DNA from: Byssochlamys sp. IMV 00236 | Taxonomy: Eukaryota; Ascomycota; Eurotiomycetes; Eurotiales; Thermoascaceae | NCBI GenBank assembly: GCA_001931875.2 | Contig: MSJH02000241.1 | Span: forward strand, 1-19,041 | Reading direction: 5' to 3' | DNA: 19,041 nucleotides | In this document: positions 1 through 8,961 of the stretch, in pieces | Layout: every line of letters starts with the position of its first letter | Position numbering within the stretch: the stretch's first letter is position 1 | The notes under the pieces: generated by a model | Database searches by the model: none | What the model was told of the DNA's origin: nothing | What the model saw: only the letters and a program-made list of their open reading frames with translations | Program-made: the position numbers and the translations under genes

Positions 1-1131
1 TGAGAATAAGATTCATGTTGCATGAAATGTAAATTCGTCGTCGCCAAGAATATTTTCGTAGTATTAACAGGTGGGCTGTCTTGGAGTTGAAATTAACTTA
101 ATATTAGAAATAGCTCTCTTTAGTCTGTTTGTAAAAGTTTAAATTCTTTATTCGGTCTTTCCATGAAATCAGAAGAACATGTAGTCATATTTGGCAATGC
201 AAAACTAGCCTGTCCTCATGGTCCTTGCTCTGACTCGCTTGTCCCGCCCTCTTTGCTCTCTGGCGTATATATCTGGAACGTTCTCCCAATTGCCTCTTCT
301 TGTGCTCTGGGTTCTCTCTGTCCTCCGTTCCTTTTTTTTTTTTTTTTGTTTAAACTATCCTGGGTAGTTATCGCTACCCTCCCCAGAATGCACCTTGGTA
401 GTAAGTAAAACTAATATTAGGATATGTGCTCTAATACTAGCATATGTTTCTCTCTTTTTTCTACATATAAACTCATTATCTCTCTCTCTCTCTTTTGACA
501 TGATGTCGTTTTATTCAAACATATTTTTCTTTGTCGTCTTTTTACGCAAATAACTTTTTTATTTTATGACAACATCTTATAAAATTAATGTCAATAATTA
601 ATAAAAATACAGTATTTAACAGTACATACAATGCACGAAGGGAATGACTGCCATTGGACGACACCAATCAATAAATTTGTGACCCATTTGTACACCTTTT
701 ATAGGTTTGATCTGCAGTTCGTGTTTGATTGTACAGGATGATGTACAAGAGCCTAAAGGGTTGCTACTACCACTATTGATTTAAAGCATCCAGTGGAGTC
801 GTAAGTAGAATGCATGACCTCTTTCCGGATAGAATGAACTACACGCATGCTTCATTATTACTGATACTTGATTGAATCAAGACAGATACAAGATTAAAGC
901 CAAAGTTGTCACGAATGATGAGACTTATTTGATAAACAAAAGACAGCCACTGGACAAGTCATAAAGTATAGTTCACACGCATAAAAAGAAAAAAGAGTAT
1001 ACGACAGCAGGACAGTAGAAGGAGCAGCAGAAGCATCACATGCATAAAACGTCATTTTGTTATTTATTTTATTCAAATATGGTATTTCTTTTTTCTCTCT
1101 TTATTATTATTATTATTGTTATTATTTCATT
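1..1131. other. Noncoding low-complexity region before the first gene
   Basis: I see no convincing gene here on either strand. An 81-codon open frame at 163-408 (+) is low complexity, crosses a run of 16 T at 332-347 and resembles no family I know. The stretch holds a CT tract (about 479-493), a TTA-type tract (1101-1127) and two small inverted repeats: TTGTAC/GTACAA arms around an 8-nt spacer at 729-748, and the near-palindrome CTTGATTGAATCAAG at 867-881. It probably contains promoter and 5' UTR DNA of the gene at 1204, perhaps also of a gene outside the window. Confidence 0.55.
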
Positions 1132-1203
1132 ATGCTTAAAAAACTATTTCAATCAAAGAGAAGAAAGCAGTCTAATAAACAAAAAGATAACCCAAAAGTG
1201 GCA

Positions 1204-1728
1204 ATGGACCCCGCTTCATTAGCTATACTCAACAGGCATTTTTCCCCACTATCTTTTCAAGTGAAATCACCCTCCAGTGTACTCGATATAGTTGGATACC
1301 CACGGTTAACCGTCAGAAATGTAGTTACTCCTGATCAGGAACCAGCTCAGGAACAGAAGCATGAAAAGACACTGTTGGAAGAACAAGATGCATTAGATGA
1401 AGTGTCTCAGCTACATCAAAGGCTAGAAGAATTTGAGCGTGAACGAGACCTCTGGCATCGAAAATTACAAGAATATATGTTACGCGAAGAGCAACTTCGA
1501 AAAATAATACAAGACAATCAGATCCAAATTAATCAGCTAAGAAAAAGAGTCAGTTCGCACTCTTGGTCCGATGAGATCTACAATAACAGAATGTATAATA
1601 ATAGCGATGGTAGTGATAGTAACGATGATGACCCTAATGAAGAGGATTTATATTACTGCTATTACCCACTTAGACGCAGACACAGTTACTATTCTCCTTA
1701 TCCCTACGCATACTATTATTATCAATAA
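1204..1728 (+). CDS. Uncharacterised coiled-coil protein with tyrosine-rich C-terminus
   Basis: Single-exon frame of 174 aa that I do not recognise. Residues about 1-45 are mixed and hydrophobic. Residues about 52-117 form a charged, heptad-like coiled coil rich in E, Q, L, R and K. Residues about 131-148 are an acidic Asn/Ser/Asp/Glu linker. The last 25 residues hold 12 tyrosines around a short RRR cluster. No signal peptide or membrane segment is visible. The start at 1204 is chosen because upstream in-frame sequence is low complexity (a TTA tract, then a lysine-rich segment); an in-frame ATG at 1132 would add 24 residues. The frame ends in TAA inside AATAAA, so the stop and a candidate polyadenylation signal overlap. 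Regular amino-acid composition and a clean frame support a real gene; function is unknown, with a structural or adaptor role only a guess. Confidence 0.7.
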   Translation: MDPASLAILNRHFSPLSFQVKSPSSVLDIVGYPRLTVRNVVTPDQEPAQEQKHEKTLLEEQDALDEVSQLHQRLEEFERERDLWHRKLQEYMLREEQLRKIIQDNQIQINQLRKRVSSHSWSDEIYNNRMYNNSDGSDSNDDDPNEEDLYYCYYPLRRRHSYYSPYPYAYYYYQ

Positions 1729-1729
1729 A
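1724..1729 (+). terminator. Candidate polyadenylation signal overlapping a stop codon
   Basis: AATAAA shares bases with the TAA stop (1726-1728) of the preceding coiled-coil gene. The YHM2 promoter elements begin about 25 nt further on, so the 3' UTR is probably very short. Confidence 0.4.
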
Positions 1730-1754
1730 TTATACCATTTTTTTTTGGCTCGAA

Positions 1755-1835
1755 ATTGGGGATTGGGGATCAAGGCGGATCACCTTCCATAGGAGGAAGG
1801 TTCACCGCGGCCAGACCGTCACGGTGTTATAAATA
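1755..1835 (+). promoter_or_regulatory. Putative YHM2 promoter: two inverted CCAAT boxes and a TATA box
   Basis: Two ATTGG motifs (CCAAT on the minus strand) lie at 1755-1759 and 1762-1766, only 7 nt apart, and TATAAATA lies at 1828-1835, about 100 nt before the YHM2 start codon. In fungi the CCAAT-binding HAP complex controls many mitochondrial genes, so this arrangement would suit a mitochondrial carrier. The motifs are seen directly; the regulatory role is inference. Confidence 0.45.
1782..1801. repeat. Short inverted repeat in the YHM2 promoter
   Basis: Perfect 7-bp arms (ACCTTCC / GGAAGGT) flank a 6-nt loop between the inverted CCAAT boxes and the TATA-like box. It could be a dimeric factor site or chance; nothing more can be said. 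Confidence 0.35.
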
Positions 1836-1888
1836 AAGCAGCCAAGTTCCTTATTTTCCCTTTTCTTTTCTTTTTTATTTCTTATATT

Positions 1889-1911
1889 CACACACACACA
1901 CACACACACAC
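1889..1911. repeat. CA dinucleotide microsatellite in the YHM2 5' leader
   Basis: About eleven CA units in the pyrimidine-rich leader, ending 23 nt before the YHM2 start codon and downstream of the TATA-like box, so probably transcribed into the 5' UTR. Confidence 0.85.
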
Positions 1912-1934
1912 TTTCTCTTGAATACTTTATAAAG

Positions 1935-3087
1935 ATGGCTCCTGTTGTTACTGCTCCCGTTGATCCTAATGCTCCTGTCGAGAAGAAGCCTATTTCATTC
2001 AAGAACTTGCTTTTAGGTGCATGTAAGCTGAGTTACATAATTTGATTCTCCCTTCTCGGTGTTTACTCAATCGCTTCATACTATTTTAGCACTCAATCTA
2101 TTCGAAGTATCCACGTTGGGTCAACCATTTGAAGTCATCAAGACACAACTTGCTGCTAATCGTGGGCAATCCTTAAAGACAGCCTTGTCTACTATTTACA
2201 GTCGTGGTGGTGTCTTTGGGTTTTATCAAGGTCTCATCCCTTGGGCCTGGATTGAAGCTTCTACCAAGGGTGCAGTATTGCTGTTCACTGCCTCCGAATT
2301 TGAATACCTTGCTCGATCAGCTGGTGCATCTCCCTTTCTTGTAAGTTTGTGAATAGAGTACGCGATATCCTTGATATTTATGTTCAATAGGGTGGTATTG
2401 CTGGTGGTATGGGCGGTGGTATTGCCCAAGCATATACAACGATGGGATTTTGTACATTTATGAAGACAGTTGAGGTGACACGTCATAAATCCGGTAAGTG
2501 TTTTTTTTTAAGGTTTAGGGAGATAATTGGGAAGAACTAAATCATGTGTGCTTTAGGTGCCAAGGAATCAACATTTAAAATTGCTGCAGATATATTTAAA
2601 AAAGAAGGTATTGCGGGTATCAATAAAGGTGTGAATGCTGTGGCTGTTCGTCAATGTACCAACTGGGCATCACGGTTTGGTATCACTCGTTTCACACAAG
2701 AATCGATCATCAAGATGCGTTACGGAGAGGCACCTGATGCACATACGCGTGCAACTGCAATTGACAAAGCCCTTGCATCTATTGTGGGTGGTGCATTATC
2801 TTGCTGGAATCAACCTATTGAAGTGATTCGAGTTGAAATGCAGAGTCAAGTCAAGGCAGCCGATAGACCTGAAAAGATGACAATTGCCAGTACAACCAGA
2901 TACATTTACCAACATAATGGTATTAAGGGCTTCTATCGTGGTGTTTTACCCCGTGTCGGCCTTGGTATGTGGCAAACACTTTGTATGGTAGCATTAGGTA
3001 ACTATTTATTATTTAAATACTTTTATGATCATTATTAACTAGTTTATAATAGGTGATTATTTCCGTGCTTTCTTTGGTACAAAATAG
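1935..3087 (+). CDS. YHM2: Mitochondrial citrate/oxoglutarate carrier, YHM2 type
   Basis: Five exons: 1935-2022, 2090-2340, 2391-2493, 2557-2997 and 3053-3087, giving 305 aa, close to the usual length of about 310. It belongs to the mitochondrial carrier family of the inner membrane. YHM2 exchanges citrate for oxoglutarate and was also described as a mitochondrial DNA-binding protein. Carrier signatures are PFEVIK (residues 42-47) in the first repeat and PIEVIR (234-239) in the third. The second repeat has the atypical [16 protein letters not shown], a YHM2 trait. The segment [19 protein letters not shown] is near-identical to yeast YHM2 as I know it. Intron phases all agree. The last intron (2998-3052) is placed so that the end reads [13 protein letters not shown], which restores the conserved Gly-Asp; reading through would instead stop at 3038. 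It converges with RCY1, with 67 nt between stops. Confidence 0.93.
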
Positions 3088-3148
3088 AGAAGCAAGAAGG
3101 GGAGCAATACATTTTTATATATTATAATACATAGATACCAGTTGTAAT

Positions 3149-3154
3149 AATAAA
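3149..3154 (+). terminator. Candidate YHM2 polyadenylation signal
   Basis: AATAAA 61 nt after the YHM2 stop and directly abutting the RCY1 stop codon on the other strand. If it is used, cleavage would fall inside RCY1 coding sequence and the two mRNAs would overlap at their 3' ends. Confidence 0.4.
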
Positions 3155-6043
3155 TTACATAATCGAGCAATCTGTCATATCTTTTTGAACAGTTCTTTTG
3201 ATCATTGGCCAATCACTTCTACAAGCAGCAAATTCAAATAAATCTTCTACTCTCATCAAACCATGATATCTTTCTAAATCGTGTATAAGTGATTTGATAT
3301 CGGATGCTGACTCTATAATGTACAGGTTTGCTAAGGATTTCAATGCTAAAAAGTATGTCGTAATTTCCTTTTGTCGGAGTGAGAGTATGAAATCATAGTA
3401 GGCATTCATATCACTGATGTATCTAAATCCTCCTTGTTCATTGACTGTTTGAGATTTGAGGTGCTTACAAAGGATTCTTTAAATGGTTAATTCTCTCTCT
3501 CTCTTTTCTTTAACTAAACACTCACTCAAAGAATCGCCTGCATATTTCATTAAAGAACAAGTCCATTGTTCCCTTTTCTGCTGCTCCCATTAGCGTAGAT
3601 GTATTAGTTTTTAGACACTGGATAGTATCTTGGCATGCCTTATGATTTCACATGCTCGTATCAGTTGCTTAGATAATATTATTTTTGTTTACCTTTGTTG
3701 GTCTCAAGTCAGGCATGACGTTGGGTGGCGGGTTATAGTCTTCTTTCTTTTGTTCATGAGTAAGAATCAATTCAACTTGAGATAAGAGCACTTGAATACC
3801 ACGATCCATGCCTTGTGCTACACAATCATCCAACAGCCTTTCAAATGCTTTCTTTTCCTTGTTCACATCATTCATAAAATCCAGTTTATCGATATGCTTG
3901 GTCTATGTACACATGAATAAACAAGTTATAATAAATGTACACAACTTACAATTTCTTCATCATAGTATAGCTGAATCATCTGCTGAATGACATCCGCTAC
4001 ATGTACAAGCTCAAAAAACTCGGTCAACGGTGGAACATCTTCGCTTAAGTTGTAAGGATTAGGTTTATACACAGACAAACGTGCAATGGCACTAGGAAGC
4101 ATGAGTATGTGTTTTAAATAAATACCGTGTTATACCTCTCAAATCCAGGTTGTATGTGGGTCGTACCGAGTATCTTCAATAACTGAATAAATATTTGTTC
4201 AAACGTCTTTTGGATATCACTCTTCATTCGTCCTGGAAATCCAATATCTATAAATTGCTCTACTCGTCTTTCTGATTCTTTATTGATGTGAATCAACTGT
4301 AATGCTATTTCTAATGATATGTAATCCTGAAGTGAATCTAACTCCTGTCTTGCAAACTCTAATTGAATCGTTGCTTCCTTGTTTTCAGAAATACTTGAAC
4401 TTATGGATGGTGTTATAGATTCGGCAGAGGTTGTGGAAGATCGTTTATTGGTGGATGACTTTTGAAAGGGGGATACGATGGTCGTGGCTGCTGAGGAAAC
4501 AAAATCAACAGGCAGCGTGATCACTTTCTTGAACGCAGTCAGGTAGTTTCTCTTGAATGTTTCACGTGACTGATTCGTGAGTCGCGCAGAAGCGTCAACA
4601 AATCTAGATGTTCTATTATTCTAATACAAAAAAAAAGATATCAGCTTTATATTATTCTCTCTCTTTTTAAAAATTACCCAGTCTTCAATATATTTTCTGG
4701 TGACTTTTTCCGTAAACTGACTTTCCTCATAAAGATAATCATCCAAAAATGGTAAAAACAATTTAAACAATAAGTTCACACCCCGTTCCTTTTCAATCTT
4801 TTGAGGAATATCTTCATCATTTGTCAGCACATCAATGACTTTTCTTGTCGAGTTCAGGACGACAGACATTGTCTTCAAGTATATCTGTGTGCTTGCTTGT
4901 ATCGCATTTCCTAGTAAATGAGCAACAAATTCCGCGACCTACTGCTAGTTTGAAAACTGTCATACTTCTATAACTGTCTCCCTTACCACATCCTCAAACA
5001 CTCTATCTGTAAACATATAAAACATGTCCATCTTTTCTGGAAATATATCATGAATTAGTTTCGATTGCTGCTTGAGTTCGTCAGTGATGTATAACATCAG
5101 TTTCTTGAATGGTTCTAAATCATTTGGTGATTCCCTAAATTGATCTTTAGTTTATCATTGTAAGTGCGATCAAATGGAATTACACAAAATTGTCCTCTGG
5201 TTTATATGGGCTGTCATAGAATAATGAGTGCTTTTGTATATAAGTTTGCATACAGATCGATCCACCATTCAATGCGATTAATGCATTTGCAAAGGTCCTC
5301 ATGGTATCTGTATCATGAGCATCATAGGCTACTTCAAATTCATGGAGTGCTGCACTTTCGAAATATTGTGATAATGCATCAACAGCTTCATTCAACTATA
5401 ATGTCTGTAAGCATACTTGTATTCCCCCTTTTGTTATTATTATCATTACCTGTTTCCAGTCATCTAATACATGACACTGACCGAACCCTACAAGCAAGTT
5501 GATAATTTGTCCACATACTTCTGGCTGGTTTCCAAAATCATGCAACACTTTGTTCGATTCCTTGTTATGATCTCTTAGATCCACATAATAGGGTATGAGT
5601 AGCCTATAAAGCTCCTTAAATCGCTCTTTAGACAATCCAGTTGACTTGGCTCTTGCACGAGTTTGGAAGGGATCGGTGGACATGCCTGGTATCAATGCAC
5701 TAAGTGGTTTATTGTTGATGTATATCGTATTTTTGACGTCTATAAGTGAACCGTTTTCCTTGGTATCGTTCGTCTCTATTGTAGACCGCACTGTCAGTGT
5801 ATCACCGATAGAGTGAATGTTTCTATTACCTAGCATGTTGGAAAGAGCGCCAGTGTCATTCTTGAGCATGATGCGTAACTTTTCATCCCAAATTTCATCA
5901 TCGTATACCAAGACTTTAAACCTTCTTGACACCAGTGCCACATTAGCGAGTGTTGGTACCGGTAAGTACTTGAATATTCTTAAAAGAACATCGGGTGGAA
6001 CTAGCTTATTCTTTACAGTGGTTGCTTCATCGGCTAGGCTCAT
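3155..6043 (-). CDS. RCY1: F-box protein with Sec10-like domain and CAAX box (Rcy1/Pof6 type)
   Basis: Nine exons on the minus strand: 6043-5450, 5395-5184, 5134-4987, 4938-4678, 4620-4136, 4091-3950, 3902-3693, 3638-3526 and 3476-3155. Phases agree and give 828 aa; yeast Rcy1 is about 840. An F-box lies at about residues 14-58 (LVPPDVLLRIFKYLPVPTL...). The long helical remainder resembles exocyst Sec10, for example LLDDCVAQGMDRGIQVLL near 637 and the later GGFRYISDMNAYYDF. The protein ends in CSIM (825-828), a CAAX box predicted to be farnesylated. Rcy1 binds Skp1 and works in recycling from endosomes to the plasma membrane; Pof6 acts in late cytokinesis. The start is the ATG before SLADEATTV; an ATG at 6109 would add a poly-Phe stretch and is unlikely. 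Splice sites at 5183 and 3477 are weaker than the others. Confidence 0.88.
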
Positions 6044-6293
6044 TGCACACGAAGTGAAGAAAAAGAAAAAAGACAGAGAGAGGGGGGCTGACCGTGTGTT
6101 AATATGCAAGAATTGTACTGAGAATAAAAATTAAGGTGTGTGATGTGGCTTAAGGCAAATACAGCCATATATACCAAGATTTCGTACCCTTTTACACTAT
6201 TTCCAGAAAGAGATGTCGCACTGGCTTGTCGCTTTTTTGTATAAATTGTATTATAAAAATTGCAAAAATACGACTTCACTTACTTGTATATAT
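6044..6293 (-). other. RCY1 5' flank and Fanzor 3' flank
   Basis: No gene is visible in these 250 nt. On the minus strand the stretch is both the DNA after the Fanzor stop and the promoter/leader of RCY1, with a CT-rich tract just before the RCY1 start. Known Fanzor guide (omega) RNAs come from the 3' end of the nuclease gene and its flank, so a guide-RNA gene, if one survives, would lie in or near here. I found no terminal inverted repeat matching the far side of the mobile block. Confidence 0.4.
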
Positions 6294-8961
6294 CTAAACC
6301 CTGTTGGAGGGAACCGTGTTCTCGACGGCGATTTCTCTAATGAAAACCGAGGGTCTTCCTTCACCTCTCCAAATGGCCCAAGAGATATCGAGCATGTTTT
6401 TACTTGCATTTGTATCTCTGTTCCACAGTATATTGCAGATTTTGCAATCTAATATACTGTGGGACTTTTTACCATTCGAGAGCTTCTTTTGTTCTAGTCC
6501 CTTCTGTTTACAGTTGTTGCAAACCTAAATAGTTGATGAAACAAAACTGTCATTAAATAACATTGACTTTATCAGTCTGATTTCATAAGAATACCTTCGA
6601 CGTTCGGAACTCATTTATGCCCACCAGGACATTCTTGTACTGCCTTGATCTCTGGAGGAGTTCCTTCTGTAGTATCCCCGTGACGCCGCTAACATGACCC
6701 CTGATGGCAACAGTGTCTTTGTTCTTCATGCCATCTCCAAAAACAACCAGAGGAATCGAATTGGAATATTGGAACTTGTTTTTCCAAGCTACTCTTTCCT
6801 TTTCTATAGCAGATGGCCTAATTATATCGTTGTCAATAACCCTTTAAACGTTAAATACTATTGCCATAATTACATTTGGCTGTTTTTTGCCTTTTCTTTC
6901 TTTTCTTTTTACGCTGTTTTCGATTCTGCTTTGTTTTTTTCCGCTTTGCTTTGTTGTATTTTTTTCCTCCGTTAATCAATATATTGGCCATTTCTGCATT
7001 TGACCTTTGTTTGCCTTGGTAGTCATAGAAACGAAATGGTGCTGAATTTTCATTGTAAAAACGGAATAAGTGCTGTATATTGACTAGAGCATATGTGACA
7101 TATGTATTGGTCTTCTCCATGTCAACAGTCTTTGCTGAAGGGAAGCCTGTCTCTATTGCTTTTATGCCAGTCCTTAGTTTTAACTTTTCTATCTGGCAAG
7201 TTCTTCTTTTTGCACCACTGTAGCATTGCCTTTCTTTTTCACTACATCTTCTTGTTTCTAAATTTCCCTCTTCATGCTGTATAGTCGCTGTAAATACATG
7301 TGTTCTTCCGGGATCTACAGCACAGGGCAGAAAACACTCTTGTACTTCTTGATCAGAAAAGTCTTCCAAACCCAGCTGTATCGTCGATTTTTCTTCTTTT
7401 GCCTTTCTTGCAAAGGTAAAGCATGCACCAAAACCATCTGTTTGAATGCAACAGGTAAACTTGTTTTGACTTTCAGGAATTTTGTCCAGGCTTTCGTAGC
7501 CAAACTTGAAGTTAAAAATCGAATAAAACAAGCTTACATTGCCTTTGTACGTGCCGTCGCTCTTGTGCTTTGTAATGGTTTGCAATGCCTTTGCATTTAT
7601 TGAAATATAGCGCCAACGCATAGACGGCGTAGGCATTAGTGAGAAGCGTCTAGGCATTTTTGCGTTATCGTCTTCATGCTCGACACACAGTTGTTCAAGC
7701 TCTGATATTATAGCAGCCAAAGCAGGCACAAATTTTGTTGGAAAGGCGGCGAGATTCTTTACAGTAGGCGGTATAGGAAGCCTAGCTTGTAATCCATCAT
7801 ATATAGGAAGTATTTGTTCTATATGCTGGATTGTAACAAGGTCGAAGTACTTGATGGGCCACTTGGGTTCTCCATTGGTCAAAAGTTCCCAACAAAAGTC
7901 GTCAGCCAACTTATACAAAAGCCCTTTGGGCTTATCCTAATTATATACGCAATGAACATCGATGTCGCATCTAAGTATATAAGTATATAACTAAAAACTT
8001 ACCTGATAAATGATAGCAAGTCTGACAGTCAAGTAATATATAACTCTTCTTTGAAAATTTTCTACAATGTAGCTCAAATAGGCAGTTGCAAGGACAACAC
8101 AAGCAGCAGACAAAGCATCACTGTAACCCTTTATAGGGTTGTCCTTAATGGAAAACACGATTGACGGGTGCACTGCTTTAAAATCCTCGAAACCAAGGGC
8201 AACACTGTTGGAAATTTAGGTCTTGTTTGTAATCTTTTGACCCATAATCAGTTGCGAGATAGCATACCAAAAGTTTTGTTGCGTTATAACAGCCAAATCA
8301 ACGGAGCCCTTGTTATTAACAATATACGCGTTGACAAACAGTTGCGCCCGAAAAAGCACATTTCTAATGAAAGCGCTTAGTTTGACGATTTTCTCCGTAA
8401 ATGATTCCTTGTATTCTGGTCTTATAACAGTTTCAAGGTAGACTTTGCGTGTAAAGCGCTCATAATTGTCCCCAAGTTCATTTTTCAGTGCTTCATCTAG
8501 TGTTGCCTTGTAGTTACTAAATTCTTTGGACCTTGCACTTTTATGCCCCATTTGGCCGCATGATTTGCATATTTGGACTTGATCATTACTTTTACTGCCA
8601 CTGGCCTCTTCAAGACGCTGTTTTTTCCCCTTTCCTTTCTCTATCTTTGTTCCGACATCATCTTTTGAACCAATTTTTCTTTTCTCTGTGTCATTTTGAA
8701 TATCATTACATTGAACCTTTTGAAATGCGTATATACGTATACTTACTGTTTACGTAGAGCGAGCATTTATAGCTACTTTTGTTTTTATGCCTAAACTGGT
8801 CACAGTCTTCACATTTTTCAATATCTGCTATTAGATTTAAAAAGGTACTATGTGAGATGGAGTGTATATTAAACATAGAGAAAAAACAAACCATTCTCTA
8901 CTTGCAGCCGCTTTAACCTGTATTTTTCTTTGAGACGATGTATCGCTGTAAGAGAAGGCAT
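6294..8961 (-). CDS. Fanzor (eukaryotic TnpB homologue), presumptive OMEGA RNA-guided nuclease; may be disrupted
   Basis: Best model, minus strand: 8961-8892, 8824-8747, 8685-8003, 7936-6913, 6803-6595 and 6524-6294, a 765-codon frame in phase. It starts MPSLTAIHRLKEKYRLKRL. Two zinc-knuckle-like segments follow: C28-C31-H36-C44, and C89-C92-H97 lacking the last Cys. RuvC-I is VDPGR (D485), RuvC-II is GINEFRTSK (E683), and RuvC-III is NRDTNASKNM (D725). A zinc ribbon (C690/C693, C715/C718) sits between the last two. This order is the TnpB/Fanzor signature, and the catalytic triad is present. A Lys/Arg-rich stretch after about residue 590 could direct nuclear import. Oddities: codon 206 is an in-frame TAA (8218-8216), and the frame shifts in the Lys-rich region unless a 109-nt intron (6912-6804) is spliced. 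Family assignment is firm; integrity is uncertain. Fanzors are RNA-guided DNA endonucleases spread by transposons. Confidence 0.85.
6423..6462. repeat. Strong imperfect palindrome inside the Fanzor zinc-ribbon coding sequence
   Basis: Twelve-bp perfect arms (CCACAGTATATT / AATATACTGTGG) enclose a second 5-bp stem (AGATT / AATCT) with a 4-nt loop TTGC; a 2-nt GC bulge separates the stems. The minus-strand RNA would form a 17-bp hairpin. It codes for the second CxxC and the residues before RuvC-III, so it may be a coding coincidence or part of a structured RNA. Confidence 0.7.

Noticed and set aside
163..408. 81-codon open frame on the plus strand as a gene
   Set aside because: Poly-T derived poly-Phe, no family resemblance, surrounded by low-complexity DNA.
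1750..1830. tRNA gene in the GC-richer patch before YHM2
   Set aside because: No A/B box pair and no cloverleaf; the patch is better explained as promoter.
5817..6134. 105-codon plus-strand frame opposite RCY1
   Set aside because: It is the shadow of the conserved F-box exon on the minus strand.
6180..6220. Shared words GATGTCGCA and TTTCGTAC at both ends of the mobile block as terminal inverted repeats
   Set aside because: They occur in different order at the two ends (6180-6220 versus about 10030-10115) and do not extend, so they are not terminal repeats.
7102..7603. Plus-strand open frames within the Fanzor
   Set aside because: Opposite-strand shadows of the RuvC-I exon; composition rich in Phe/Ser/Leu and no domain.
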